Assembly: GCA_021324455.1 (NCBI GenBank)
Contig: JAJPJA010000139.1
Coordinates: forward strand, 70,207 to 134,206
DNA: 64,000 bases
Direction of reading: 5' to 3'
DNA from: Pseudomonadota bacterium
Lineage (GTDB): Bacteria; Desulfobacterota; Binatia; Binatales; Binataceae
A program made the position numbers and the translations under genes. Positions 1 through 10,205 of the stretch are shown here, piece after piece (position 1 is the stretch's first letter; each line of letters begins with the position of its first letter). Under the pieces are notes generated by a model, which was not told where the DNA came from, searched no databases, and saw nothing but the letters and a program-made list of their open reading frames with translations.

Positions 1-343
1 CGCTCACAGCCGCCGCATTATAACCTGCCACAGCGCCGAAAACGGCCGTGACCGGCGCGAACAGCATCGCGGGCGCCGGCACTGACGTCGACCACGCAAG
101 ATTACACGCGGCCCCTGACCATACCGCATGAGTGATGAGCGGGTTTATCCAATGCCATACGGCATAAGGCCACCAGACGAAGAACCACATCATCATCGCC
201 GGATCCGTGTTGTAGCCGACGTGAGCGTTCCGCGGTCCGAACGCTATCGGAAGACCAAAGAGAAACAGGGACAGTGTCAAGTAAAGACTGAACGCGAGTA
301 CCGCGCGTCCAGCGCCGGTGCTTACTGTGAGACGGTTCTTCAA
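1..343 (-). CDS. Multi-pass membrane protein, GT-C-like, N-terminal part only (runs off window start)
   Basis: Own translation of the minus strand from TTG at 343: LKNRLTVSTGAGRAVLAFSLYLTLSLFLFGLPIAFGPRNAHVGYNTDPAMMMWFFVWWPYAVWHWINPLITHAVWSGAACNLAWSTSVPAPAMLFAPVTAVFGAVAGYNAAAVS; no stop to position 1. Pattern DPxxxxWFFxWWPxAxxHxxNPxxTHxxW...NLAW is typical of large bacterial membrane proteins. Absent from ORF track because it is open at the window edge. Confidence 0.7.
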   Translation of the reverse strand, partial: MKNRLTVSTGAGRAVLAFSLYLTLSLFLFGLPIAFGPRNAHVGYNTDPAMMMWFFVWWPYAVWHWINPLITHAVWSGAACNLAWSTSVPAPAMLFAPVTAVFGAVAGYNAAAVS

Positions 344-567
344 TTTAGATCTGCCTGCGCAATTCTGCGCTGCCGGAAATCTGAATACCTGCACCGGAAA
401 TCGGCAATCAGCCGCATTGATTGATATCGGAAAATCAACTTCCTGATCCGAGTGAAAGTTCCCGCGAATCAGTTGCGTTGTTCGCCCCCGATCCGCGACA
501 ACTCAAAGGCGCCGGCCGCGTGCTTTCGCGTTTTCAAGGGACGGCTGCGATGAAGAAGCCCGAAGCA

Positions 568-2247
568 TTAAGGGAACCACGCCTGCTCCGGGATTCGGTT
601 GAATTCCGGACGGAGGTTTTTCGCTCTGGGGTCATCCGCTCTGGCAAACAGCGCCGCTATGCGGTCCCGATACAGGAGTTTCCAGCGCCGGTCAGCGGCA
701 ACATTCCGGTAAGCGCCGCTCTTTGGACTGATGAGAATGTAGTCATGCGGATAGCGGTCAAGCAGCTTTTGGCCGCCAACCCCGGCATTGAGGAAAATGA
801 AATATTCCCGCAAAAGCCGGTCGGGATAGACCACCTCGCAGCGTCCATCCACGAACACTTTATCCCGCGGCGCTCCATGCCAGACAAGGTACGATCCCCA
901 CTCATACTGATTGAGAATATTCCCTTGCAGTCCGTGTTCCTTCATGAACGCCACGGCGCCGCGCGGTACCGGCCCAAAGGTCCTCAGGTGAGTCGACAGT
1001 TCTCCGGTTTCCACCGCAATGACCAGAGCCGCGATGATGACAAAGAGACCCGCAGGCTGATTGCGGGCGGCGTCTGCGGTTTGGGCATCTCTGTCTCCGA
1101 GCAGCACGCCAATATGATGCGCCAGAGGGATGCTGAGCGCGATAATCGCAAGGGCGATGTTCCGATAGGCATGAAACGCCGCCGCCATGAAAACCAGTCC
1201 GACCGCCTGGAGGCTTAAATCACCCGCCAGCGGCGCCGCCGCGACCGCCAGAGCGAAGGCACCGAACAGCCCCAATGGAATGACCCATTTAAGCTTTTCC
1301 GCCAGAGGTAAAGTCCAGTCCCGGGTAAATGCAATTCCCAAAGTATTCCATTCCTGAATGTTTGACCTTACGATTGGGTCGGATACCGAATGCAGCACCC
1401 TGGTCCAGAGCTGCAGGCCGAAGGGGTTGGCGAGAGTGGCTATGGCGCAGCATACTGCGATACCCGCAATTTTGGAGGTATCGGCCAGAGTTTTTTTCTG
1501 CCAGTACTCGGTTATGCCCTCAAACAAAGTGAAAACCGCCAATGCGGCGATGCCCGTGACATACCCGCCGTGAAGGTTGGCCCAGAGGGCAAACAGGGGG
1601 ATCAGCGTCCACATCCTGGCGCGTCCATCGTACACGACCGCGGCAAGTACGGCCATCTCGAAGCTCAGGCTTGCCAGTGTAAAGAGCTGGGGCCTGAACT
1701 GAACCTGACCTACAAGTCCAGCCGCAACGAAAAGCAGTATCAGCCGTCTGGCGCGGGGGCCGGCCGCCGTTTTCGCGATGCCGGCCGCAAGCGAGCACAT
1801 GATGACAGCCACGCATGCGAGTTTGACTATCCGAAGTCCCAGAATGCCGAGCACATCGTAGCTTAGGGCAAGAATCACCTGGCTCAACCATACGTGGTTG
1901 CGCCACGGGAAGCCCGGCGCGGAGTAAGAATATGAATTGAACGCCGGCAGATGAAGCGTGGCGATGATTTGTCTGCCTGCGAACAAATGCATCCACAGAT
2001 CGGGGTCGGCGATATTGTTTCCAGATGCAATAGCTATCGCGAGCACCAGATAGGGGATCGAATATCGCGCGATAGCGCGGCGGTCTCGAGCCGCTTTCGC
2101 GGACATCGCCTGAGCGCTGACGCCTACCAGCGCGGCCGTCTGTTCCTTTCGCTGCAACACGATCGCCTTCATATATACGTCAGGACGCCTGATCGGCTGA
2201 AGCGGGCGCCGTCCTGGCCGGGAAACACACAAGCCGGTGATGTTCAA
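568..2247 (-). CDS. Multi-pass membrane protein, putative GT-C-like glycosyltransferase (paralogue of 16593..18131)
   Basis: 559-aa ORF, many hydrophobic segments; motifs ADPDLWMHLFAGR, YSYSAPGFPWRNHVWL, VQFRPQLFTL, ALWANLHGGYVTG, VFVDGRCEVVYPDRLL shared with 16593..18131. Start could be internal. Confidence 0.7.
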   Translation of the reverse strand: MNITGLCVSRPGRRPLQPIRRPDVYMKAIVLQRKEQTAALVGVSAQAMSAKAARDRRAIARYSIPYLVLAIAIASGNNIADPDLWMHLFAGRQIIATLHLPAFNSYSYSAPGFPWRNHVWLSQVILALSYDVLGILGLRIVKLACVAVIMCSLAAGIAKTAAGPRARRLILLFVAAGLVGQVQFRPQLFTLASLSFEMAVLAAVVYDGRARMWTLIPLFALWANLHGGYVTGIAALAVFTLFEGITEYWQKKTLADTSKIAGIAVCCAIATLANPFGLQLWTRVLHSVSDPIVRSNIQEWNTLGIAFTRDWTLPLAEKLKWVIPLGLFGAFALAVAAAPLAGDLSLQAVGLVFMAAAFHAYRNIALAIIALSIPLAHHIGVLLGDRDAQTADAARNQPAGLFVIIAALVIAVETGELSTHLRTFGPVPRGAVAFMKEHGLQGNILNQYEWGSYLVWHGAPRDKVFVDGRCEVVYPDRLLREYFIFLNAGVGGQKLLDRYPHDYILISPKSGAYRNVAADRRWKLLYRDRIAALFARADDPRAKNLRPEFNRIPEQAWFP

Positions 2248-2382
2248 GCCGGGTTGTCTCCGCCGTAATTGAACGCCGGGACGCCGATCTTCGAGTCGAG
2301 CAACGCATGGGGGTTGCGAACGCGCCGGCGTTTTGGATTGAGCCTCGAATGTATCAGCGGCCGAACCGGAGCACCGGCGGCG

Positions 2383-3381
2383 CTATTGTGTCAGACTTAT
2401 CGCGAGAGCGCCGAAATTCGAGCTCGAAGACAACGAACCGTCGACGCCGTTGGCCACCCAGCGCCCGGTGATATTGGCGTTCGACACGCTGTCGATCCAG
2501 AGCTGAGCGAACGCGCTCACCTTGCAGCAGCCTCCGGCGGCGCCCCAGTCCACCATGGCAACCGTCACGGCGCGGGAATCGTTCGCGGTGTAGTTCGGCG
2601 GCGGGACGGCTGAGCCGGAAGGATCCACCGCGGCACCGGCGCTGACGCGCATCTGAATCGCCGCGGTTACCGGTCCCGTCGTCGTGGCACTGCGGTCCGG
2701 GGCGATCAGGTCGCTCACGGAGACTTTCCCATTGTATCCCGGGGGAAACACCGTGGTGAACTGCTTGCCGCCGAGTGCCAAAGCGCTCCAATTGTTGGGC
2801 ATGCTCATCGGCGCGGTGGGACTTGTGAATCGAAGAAACACCGCCGTGCCGTCGGACGGGATGGTGCTGTGAGTAGGATCTCCGGAGCGGTACTGAACCC
2901 CGATCGGAACCAGCCCGAGATCTATCGCGCCGGCCGGTCCCGCTGTCGCTGTGGACGTGGTATTGACGACTCCGTTGTCCACTCCCACCAGACGGGCGAA
3001 GTAGTAGGAAACGCTGCGGCGAAGAATCATCGTCAGCTTGCATCCCGGAACCGGGGGCGGCGGCGGCAAAGGCGGCGCCGGACACAGGGTCGCATCGTAA
3101 GCCGTAGTGGCGGACACTATTTCGGCGCTCGCCACACCATTGAGGCTGGCATAGGTCCGGGCGGTGGAAATGGCGCGGGCCGGCTGGTCCGGTAGATACA
3201 TCGCTCCCGACAATACTGAAGCGTCGTCGGCTGTCTGGAGGCGGAAGTAGTTGAGATACAAATCACCCACATCCGTGGCCAGCGTCATACCGCCCAGCAG
3301 CACCGGCAGCGCCATCGCCACGATGACGAGAACCTGACTTCGGGTACGATCCTGCGCATCCCGCGAAATGGATTCTCCCAT
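2383..3381 (-). CDS. TadG-like pilus assembly protein
   Basis: N-terminal RSQVLVIVAMALPVLLGGMTLATDVGDLYLNYFRLQTADDASVLSGAMYL, a TadE/TadG-like hydrophobic N-terminus; sits in the tad locus. Confidence 0.75.
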   Translation of the reverse strand: MGESISRDAQDRTRSQVLVIVAMALPVLLGGMTLATDVGDLYLNYFRLQTADDASVLSGAMYLPDQPARAISTARTYASLNGVASAEIVSATTAYDATLCPAPPLPPPPPVPGCKLTMILRRSVSYYFARLVGVDNGVVNTTSTATAGPAGAIDLGLVPIGVQYRSGDPTHSTIPSDGTAVFLRFTSPTAPMSMPNNWSALALGGKQFTTVFPPGYNGKVSVSDLIAPDRSATTTGPVTAAIQMRVSAGAAVDPSGSAVPPPNYTANDSRAVTVAMVDWGAAGGCCKVSAFAQLWIDSVSNANITGRWVANGVDGSLSSSSNFGALAISLTQ

Positions 3382-3458
3382 AGCCCCCCCTGGAGTATCC
3401 AGTTCTACTGTTACAACACCTGACTAACCTCTCGCGGCCGGCAAAAGAATCACTTTAC

Positions 3459-4598
3459 TCAACCATTAAGCTTTGCGACGCTGATGCCGCATCCGGGCGG
3501 ACAGGTCCAGGACGGCGATCCGCTGTTCACGGTACCGCTGGTTATGACGCTCTGGGTCCACACACCGCAGATGTCCAACGGACTGGTGGCACTTGAACCG
3601 CAGCCGCTGGTTCCCACGCCCTTAATCCAGATAGTCGCGAAAGCGATGATGGTACAACTGCCCGATGCGCAGGCGGGCGAGGTCCAATCCACCAGCGGGA
3701 CAATGACCGCACGCGGATCGCCGGGCGTTATGACGCAACTGGAGGTGTTGCAATGATCGGCGCTGAAAGCCGGGTCGGTGGCGGCCGCGGTCAACCGCGC
3801 ATTGATCGCACTGGTGGTGGGACCCGTCTTGGCGCCGGTCTCGGCGGGCAAGACATCCCCGATCGAAAGCTTGTACTGCCATCCGAATTGCAACTGGTTG
3901 CTGAACGTGCTGGCTCCGGGAGGTCCGAAGATGAGGCCGCCCCAGTATTGTGGTCCGCTGCCGCTTACCCCTCGGTAAATGAGATTGATCGGCTGTCCCA
4001 TGCAATAGCCGCCCGTCGCGCATGCGGACTCATACTGCACGCCGATAGGAACGATGTTACTGGCCAGGTTGGTATTGTTGCAGCTCGAGGTGCAGGAGCC
4101 ATTGCCCACGGCCGTCGGGGGTCCGATAGGCGCGCTGGCTGACACGTTGAGCGTACCCGAGTTCACACCGATGAGGCGCGAAAAATAGTAAGGAACGGTC
4201 CTCTGCACCTGCATCTTGAGATTCGAACTGTTGGTACCGGTAAAAGTAACCACGTCGCCTGCCGCGCCACCGCTGCCCGTGCCAATACCGTTGGAGTAGC
4301 CAAAGCTGGCCCCGGTCGGTGTGCCAGCGCCCGAAGAAAGACAGGAGCCCGCGCCCGAGTTGCAGGCGGCATTTTCCGCGGCCGATATACCTCCAGTCGG
4401 GCTGGCCAGGTAGGTTACGGAAGAAATCACCGCGGCGTCCACGCCGGTCTGCAGTTTATAGTAGTTGTAGTAAAAATTTCCGACGTCCGAGGCCAGTCCA
4501 AGTCCTCCGACAACGGTCGGCAGGGCAATCGCCATCAGAGCCATTGTCTGCCCCCATTCGCGCAGAGATCGCGGACGCGAAAAAACCGATTTTGCCAT
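3459..4598 (-). CDS. TadG-like pilus assembly protein (second copy)
   Basis: Start MAKSVFSRPRSLREWGQTMALMAIALPTVVGGLGLASDVGNFYYNYYKLQTGVDAAVISSVTYL; track start at 4721 overlaps upstream gene, ATG at 4598 preferred. Confidence 0.75.
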   Translation of the reverse strand: MAKSVFSRPRSLREWGQTMALMAIALPTVVGGLGLASDVGNFYYNYYKLQTGVDAAVISSVTYLASPTGGISAAENAACNSGAGSCLSSGAGTPTGASFGYSNGIGTGSGGAAGDVVTFTGTNSSNLKMQVQRTVPYYFSRLIGVNSGTLNVSASAPIGPPTAVGNGSCTSSCNNTNLASNIVPIGVQYESACATGGYCMGQPINLIYRGVSGSGPQYWGGLIFGPPGASTFSNQLQFGWQYKLSIGDVLPAETGAKTGPTTSAINARLTAAATDPAFSADHCNTSSCVITPGDPRAVIVPLVDWTSPACASGSCTIIAFATIWIKGVGTSGCGSSATSPLDICGVWTQSVITSGTVNSGSPSWTCPPGCGISVAKLNG

Positions 4599-4642
4599 GG
4601 AGCGTCTCCTGTGAGAGTTCATTTGCCGAATGCGAAGAGAGG

Positions 4643-5716
4643 CTACTGTAGCATCTCGATCGCAATAGCACCATCTTTGATTCCGGGCGGACTCCCGGGT
4701 GAAAATGACCCGCCTGGACAAAGTGATGAAATCCAGGTCGCGGTGATCGAGCTCGAAGCTCCCCTATCGGTGACCGAGTCAACCCACATTTCAGCAAAGC
4801 CCTTGACCGGCACCGTGCACGTACCCTTGGTGCAGGCCTTGCTGACGTCATAACTCCAGTCGACCAGCGGCAGACAAATCGCGCACGGGCTGTCGGCGGG
4901 ATGAGAGGTCGCGGTCTGGCCGCTGCATGGAGTATAGCGATAAGTATTCATGGCCTTGAATTTGGTTCCCACTCCCGGACTGGTGGTAACAAACATGCTC
5001 GGTTGCGACGCGGGCGAAGATGTTCCATCCCACACATTAAGGGTTCCGGAATAACCGTTCTGGATATTGCAGGAAACTCCCGAATCTCCGCGTCCGCAAC
5101 TGCCGCCAAGATCAAGAAATCCCCAGTTGCCGGGCCCGGCGGAGAATTTATAGGCAATCGGGGTCACGCTGCTGTTGTTGGTGAAGACCGAGGTGTAATC
5201 GAGGCCGATCGGCATCAGGTTGTTGGTGCCGGAGGAGGGGGCGGTAAATGAAGTCATCGGCCCGCCGGTCGCGGTGGCTGTTACGTTAAACACTCCGCTG
5301 GTAACCCCGACCAGGCGGGCAAAATAGTACGGCACGGTCTGGGTCGCGGAGACAGTGATCTGACAGGCCGGTCCGCCGGGACAGAACGAATTGGTGACCG
5401 GCGCCGCGACCGGGTCAGGATCCAGAGTGATGAATGAATCGTTATTTTTCGCATAACTGGTCGCGGTACTGCTGGCGCCCGCGGTGCAACTGGCGGGCAG
5501 CGACAGGCAGGTCGCGCCCGCCAACGCGGCGGCATCCACCGCGGTCTGCGCTCTATAGTAGTTGAAGTAGAAATTCCCGACGTCGACCGCCAGTCCCATC
5601 GCGCCTACGAACGCCGGCAGAGCGATTACCATAAGGGTGAGCGCCTGCCCAAACCCCTTTGTGGGCCGCAGCCTGTTAGGTGATCCTCCGGGGCCTTTCA
5701 TCGAGTTCTCCCGCAT
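4643..5716 (-). CDS. TadG-like pilus assembly protein (third copy)
   Basis: GQALTLMVIALPAFVGAMGLAVDVGNFYFNYYRAQTAVDAAALAGATCL; same architecture as two downstream paralogues. Confidence 0.75.
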   Translation of the reverse strand: MRENSMKGPGGSPNRLRPTKGFGQALTLMVIALPAFVGAMGLAVDVGNFYFNYYRAQTAVDAAALAGATCLSLPASCTAGASSTATSYAKNNDSFITLDPDPVAAPVTNSFCPGGPACQITVSATQTVPYYFARLVGVTSGVFNVTATATGGPMTSFTAPSSGTNNLMPIGLDYTSVFTNNSSVTPIAYKFSAGPGNWGFLDLGGSCGRGDSGVSCNIQNGYSGTLNVWDGTSSPASQPSMFVTTSPGVGTKFKAMNTYRYTPCSGQTATSHPADSPCAICLPLVDWSYDVSKACTKGTCTVPVKGFAEMWVDSVTDRGASSSITATWISSLCPGGSFSPGSPPGIKDGAIAIEMLQ

Positions 5717-5721
5717 TGGAT

Positions 5722-6654
5722 TTAGTGGAATCTGAATGCTCGAAAGATCTGGACCATGGCGGGGCCGATCAAAACCAACATCATGGCCGGCAACAGAAAG
5801 AGCACCATGGGAAACACCATTTTGATTGGAAGCTTCTGCGCTGCCTCTTCGGCGCGTTGGCTGCGCTTGATCCTGAGCTGCTCCGAGGTCGAACGCAGCG
5901 CGTGGCCAATTTCAGTTCCGAGCTTGTCGCTCTGTACCAGCATCGCGGCAAGGTTCTTCACATCGTCGACGCCGGTCCGCTCGCCCACCGCCTTTAACCC
6001 TTCAGCGAGAGTCGAACCGGCAATCAACTCATTGGAGAGCGCGGTCAACTGATCGCCCAGAGCCCGGCCCTGGCGTTGGGATTCGCGGCCGACCACTCTG
6101 ATCGCCGCCTGAAGTCCCAATCCGCATTCTACGGATACCACCAGCAGGTCGATTATATCGGGCAGTTCCTTTCTGATTCTGAGTTGGCGGGCGTTGGCCA
6201 TCCGCCTGACCATAATAATCGGAATTTCGTATCCCAGACCGGCTCCAATCGGGATGGCGAGAATCGTACTGCGGTGCAGGAAGAGCGGTAGTATATAGCC
6301 CAGAACCGCTCCGCCGGCGGTGCAGAGCAAGCGCACGGCCTGGAAGGCCTTGGGCGCGGCCGGATGATAAAAGCCGGCATGACGCAGGGTCTGAACCAGC
6401 TTCTCCACCGCGGGTTTGTCCAGATCGGGCTGCGGCATCCCCTTCTGAGCCCAGTCAAGGAATACCGCGCCCAGCCGATGCTGCGCCGGAGCATCGTTGT
6501 CCTGTTTTTCCTGGCCGGCTTTGAATCTCGCGGCCAGTTCCTCCATACGGCGCTGCAGGGGATGGTGTCCATAGACGGCGGAATAGATCAGGAAAAATCC
6601 CCCGGAGGTGAGGACAAAGACAAACAATGCGGATGTGAAAGGCTCTCCCATCAA
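5722..6654 (-). CDS. tadC: Type II secretion F-domain pilus assembly protein TadC
   Basis: GLGYEIPIIMVRRMANARQLRIRKELPDIIDLLVVSVECGLGLQAAIRVV; T2SSF hallmark, adjacent to TadB. Confidence 0.9.
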   Translation of the reverse strand: MMGEPFTSALFVFVLTSGGFFLIYSAVYGHHPLQRRMEELAARFKAGQEKQDNDAPAQHRLGAVFLDWAQKGMPQPDLDKPAVEKLVQTLRHAGFYHPAAPKAFQAVRLLCTAGGAVLGYILPLFLHRSTILAIPIGAGLGYEIPIIMVRRMANARQLRIRKELPDIIDLLVVSVECGLGLQAAIRVVGRESQRQGRALGDQLTALSNELIAGSTLAEGLKAVGERTGVDDVKNLAAMLVQSDKLGTEIGHALRSTSEQLRIKRSQRAEEAAQKLPIKMVFPMVLFLLPAMMLVLIGPAMVQIFRAFRFH

Positions 6655-6657
6655 ACC

Positions 6658-7611
6658 TCAGTAGTCGATTCCCATCATGCGATAGATGATGAACAAAGCC
6701 GCGACTTCGAGTCCGGCGGCGGCCCTGAGCATATTCTGACCGGTCGGATCGTGAAGTAACATGGCGACAAAGTCATGATGGAAGAAATTCAGAAAGATCA
6801 GGAGAATAACCGGCATCATCCCTACAATAAGCGCGGTCATGCGCGGCTGCGCGGTCAAAGTGCGGACTTTCATCTCAACCCGCTGGCGGTCGCGAATGGT
6901 ACCCGATAGAAGTCCGATGATGTCCGCCAGACTGCTGCCGGATTCGGTTTGAACCCGGATCGCCGTAACCAGGAAACGGAGATTTTCATCGGGCATGCGC
7001 TGGAGCAGGTATTCAAAGGCTCTGGCCAACGGCACACCCAGCCGGTTCTGCTCGAGCACGATGCGAAGTTCGCTGGAGGCCGGCTCGCCGAACTGCTCGA
7101 CCGTCACCTGCAGAGCGCGCTGCAAGGTATGCCCCGCCGCCAGAGAAGACTTAATCATGTCGAGAATTTCGGGCAGCTGCTGATCGAACGCCGACAACCT
7201 GCGTTTTCTGCGCCAGTTGATATACACCAGCGGGGACAAGCCGCTGAGCAGGCCGCAAAACAGGGTAAAGAAACTGAGGCCCCCGGTCCATAAAGCGGCG
7301 GCCGCATCGCCCGCCACCGCGAGCACGACCATCAGGGCCAGCGCCTCCGAGGCCCTGGTATAAAGCCCCGCCTGCCAGAGCGCTTCCTGAAGACGCGCGA
7401 CCAGCGAGATCCTCGAGAACAATCCTCCAAAGAGGCCGGAGTCGCTGGCCGGAGCCGCGCGCGTAATGCCGATATCGGGCGCGTCGGCCAGAGACGGACG
7501 CAAAAGCTGACTGATGGTCTGTTTGCGGCTTTCATAGTAATGGCGGTAGATGATGACCAGACCCAGAACCATTACCGCCACGAAAACCAGCAGTGGGAGT
7601 AAAGCTTCCAT
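6658..7611 (-). CDS. tadB: Type II secretion F-domain pilus assembly protein TadB
   Basis: RRKRRLSAFDQQLPEILDMIKSSLAAGHTLQRALQVTVEQFGEPASSELRIVLEQNRLGVPLARAFEYLLQRMP, typical TadB. Confidence 0.92.
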   Translation of the reverse strand: MEALLPLLVFVAVMVLGLVIIYRHYYESRKQTISQLLRPSLADAPDIGITRAAPASDSGLFGGLFSRISLVARLQEALWQAGLYTRASEALALMVVLAVAGDAAAALWTGGLSFFTLFCGLLSGLSPLVYINWRRKRRLSAFDQQLPEILDMIKSSLAAGHTLQRALQVTVEQFGEPASSELRIVLEQNRLGVPLARAFEYLLQRMPDENLRFLVTAIRVQTESGSSLADIIGLLSGTIRDRQRVEMKVRTLTAQPRMTALIVGMMPVILLIFLNFFHHDFVAMLLHDPTGQNMLRAAAGLEVAALFIIYRMMGIDY

Positions 7612-7614
7612 CGC

Positions 7615-8979
7615 TCAGCCCGCAAACCATCTGGAGTCGAAGCGCACGCCGGCGGCTTCGAAGCGTTTGATGTAATTGGAGCGAATGCCGGTGGGGCGGA
7701 AGCTGCCCAACAACTCGCCGCCGCTTCCAATTCCGGTGCGCACAAACTCAAACAGGTCCTGCATAGTTACCATGTCCCCCTCCATGCCGGTGATTTCGGA
7801 AATACGGGCAACCTTGCGGCTGCCGTCCGACATACGGGAGACGTGAATGAACAGATTGATGGCTCCGACGATTTGCTGGCGCATCGCGCGCTCGGGTATC
7901 AGATAGCCGGACAACATCATCATCATTTCAAGCCGGCCAAGGCTATCGCGCGGGCTGTTGGCATGAATGGTCGAAATCGAACCGTCATGGCCGGTTGACA
8001 TCGCCTGCAGCATGTCCGCGACTTCAGCGCCGCGAACCTCGCCCACGACTATCCGATCGGGCCGCATACGCAGCGAGTTGCGCACCAGGTCGCGTTGTGT
8101 GACCTCGCCCCTGCCCTCAAGATTGGGCGGGCGCGTTTCCAGACGCACAACGTGGGTTTGCTGCAGACAGAGTTCGGCGGAATCCTCGATCGTGACTATT
8201 CGCTCGTCGGATGGAATAAAGCTGGTCAGGCAATTGAGCATGGTGGTTTTGCCCGATCCGGTTCCTCCGCAGACAAGAATGTTCAGCCTCGCCCTGACCG
8301 CCGCGTTGAGAAATTCAGCCATCGCGGTGGTTATGGTTTGATTGCGAATCAAGTCATCGATCGTCAGCGGGTCGCGGCCGAACCGGCGGATGGAAAGCAC
8401 CGGCCCATCAAGCGCCAAAGGAGGTATGATGGCGTTGACGCGCGAGCCGTCGGGCAATCGCGCATCGACCATGGGCGAGGCCTCGTCGACCCGCCGGCCC
8501 ACCCCCGCAACAATCCGGCCGATGACGTGGAGCAGATGCGCGTCATCCTGAAACCTGATGCCGGTCAGATACAGCCGGCCCGCGCGCTCGATATAAACCT
8601 GGCCCGGACCGTTGACCAGGATGTCGCTGATGGCATCGTCGCGCAGCAACGGCTCCAGCGGACCCAGTCCCAGAATCTCATCCTTGATTTCTTCGATCAG
8701 CCGCAGACGATCGGCGTCGGCCAGCAATCGATTCTGCTGCTCCAGATGTTCGAGGATGGCCGCGCTCAGCCGTTCGTTGACCGTCGCCGGATCGAGGGTG
8801 TCCAGCTTGGACATATCCAGCGTCTGGAGCAGATGGTCGAGCACTCGGCCCTTGAGTTCGCGAAAAGCAACCGCCTCGGGAGAATCGCGGGATTCGCGTC
8901 TTTGTGAAATGACCGCCAGCGACGACAGCGCCGGCCCGCCGCCGCTGCCGTTCTTCGACAGGCGCTCGCTCAAGCTCAT
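7615..8979 (-). CDS. tadA: CpaF/TadA family secretion ATPase
   Basis: [108 protein letters not shown]; start overlaps upstream stop (ATGA). Confidence 0.97.
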   Translation of the reverse strand: MSLSERLSKNGSGGGPALSSLAVISQRRESRDSPEAVAFRELKGRVLDHLLQTLDMSKLDTLDPATVNERLSAAILEHLEQQNRLLADADRLRLIEEIKDEILGLGPLEPLLRDDAISDILVNGPGQVYIERAGRLYLTGIRFQDDAHLLHVIGRIVAGVGRRVDEASPMVDARLPDGSRVNAIIPPLALDGPVLSIRRFGRDPLTIDDLIRNQTITTAMAEFLNAAVRARLNILVCGGTGSGKTTMLNCLTSFIPSDERIVTIEDSAELCLQQTHVVRLETRPPNLEGRGEVTQRDLVRNSLRMRPDRIVVGEVRGAEVADMLQAMSTGHDGSISTIHANSPRDSLGRLEMMMMLSGYLIPERAMRQQIVGAINLFIHVSRMSDGSRKVARISEITGMEGDMVTMQDLFEFVRTGIGSGGELLGSFRPTGIRSNYIKRFEAAGVRFDSRWFAG

Positions 8980-10196
8980 GATTTAACCCCGGCATGGGCG
9001 CCATTGCGCGCAAAAAGTTTCGACAGCAATCCTCCCTTTTTCGGCAGGTCCACCGGCGCCGAAAGCTGCAGCGCCATCTCCTCCAGAGCGCGGGTCAAGG
9101 CCGAACGGGGCGCCGCCTTCCACAGATCTTCACCCCGGCCCAGCGCCTGCTCCAGCACCGAATCCTCCCGCGGGATGCGGGCGAACAGCGGTCTGCCCAG
9201 TGTGGTGATGATTTGCTTTTCGGTTATCGGATGGCGCGGTGTCCAACGATTGAGCACGAAGCGGAGCTGCAGGCGGGGAAGCTCGAGCCGGGCGAACAAA
9301 TCCAAAAAGCGCCAGGCGCCGCGCACCGCGCCGATCGACTGGTCGATTACATACAGAAGATCATCCGAGCGCTCCCACGCCGCCACCGAGACGTCGCTGA
9401 TGTAGCGGCCGATATCCATCACCACTACATCGACCATTTCGCGCAGCAGACCGATAATCATGCCGACGCGGGATGCGGCTATCTGTTCGCTCTCCTCGAT
9501 GCGCTTGGGAGCGGCCAGCAGGTACACGCCCGAACGATGCCTGGTGAGCACCGATTCGATCTGCACCGAATTGAGCCGCGCACCGGTGTCATTGAGATCC
9601 GAAATACAACGCTCCGGCTCCAGATTCAGACATACCGCCAGGTCGCCGGATTGGAAATCGAGATCGACCAGGGCGGTTTTCTTTCCCGCCAGATTGGCCA
9701 GCGCGATGGCGCAGTTGGACGCTATGGTTGTAACTCCGGTACCGCCCGTCAGGCTGACCACCGAAATCACCTTGCCGCCGCTGTGGGCGGCCGCGTCGCC
9801 CACCGACTCGCTGATTTTGAGCAGCGCGCGGGAGAGATCCTCCTGGTCCAGCGGCAGAAACAGCACCTCATCGGCGCCCGCCCGCAGGACCTCGCGAATG
9901 GCCTGCGGGGATCGTTCGTGCGTCAGGGCGATACGAACCGGCCGTCCCTTGTCGCCCGCGGCACCGGGCTGGGGGAGAGACTGGCCGTCAAACTCGAAGA
10001 TCACGACATCAACCGGCGCGCCGGTCGTCTGCGAGAGTATTCCGGGTTTTTCGTCGATGACTTCGATATCCAGTTCGGTCATCGCGAGCAGGGCCGAGCG
10101 CAGCGCGGGCCCGTCCGCCGCGTTGGCCATCAACAGCACCCGCAGCCTGGGCCGGGCGGTCCTCAATCGTTCGCGCGTTTCCAGATCTTTCGCCAC
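8976..10196 (-). CDS. tadZ: CpaE/TadZ-like ParA-family pilus assembly protein with receiver-like N-terminus
   Basis: [52 protein letters not shown]; deviant Walker A as in TadZ/CpaE. Confidence 0.9.
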   Translation of the reverse strand: MAKDLETRERLRTARPRLRVLLMANAADGPALRSALLAMTELDIEVIDEKPGILSQTTGAPVDVVIFEFDGQSLPQPGAAGDKGRPVRIALTHERSPQAIREVLRAGADEVLFLPLDQEDLSRALLKISESVGDAAAHSGGKVISVVSLTGGTGVTTIASNCAIALANLAGKKTALVDLDFQSGDLAVCLNLEPERCISDLNDTGARLNSVQIESVLTRHRSGVYLLAAPKRIEESEQIAASRVGMIIGLLREMVDVVVMDIGRYISDVSVAAWERSDDLLYVIDQSIGAVRGAWRFLDLFARLELPRLQLRFVLNRWTPRHPITEKQIITTLGRPLFARIPREDSVLEQALGRGEDLWKAAPRSALTRALEEMALQLSAPVDLPKKGGLLSKLFARNGAHAGVKS

Positions 10197-10205
10197 TAAT
10201 AACCT

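Noticed and set aside
128-424. 98-aa plus-strand ORF
   Set aside because: Antisense to a convincing membrane protein (1..343 minus); no recognisable domain and no clear RBS.
421-1218. 265-aa plus-strand ORF
   Set aside because: Shadow ORF opposite the 568..2247 membrane protein, which has a conserved paralogue.
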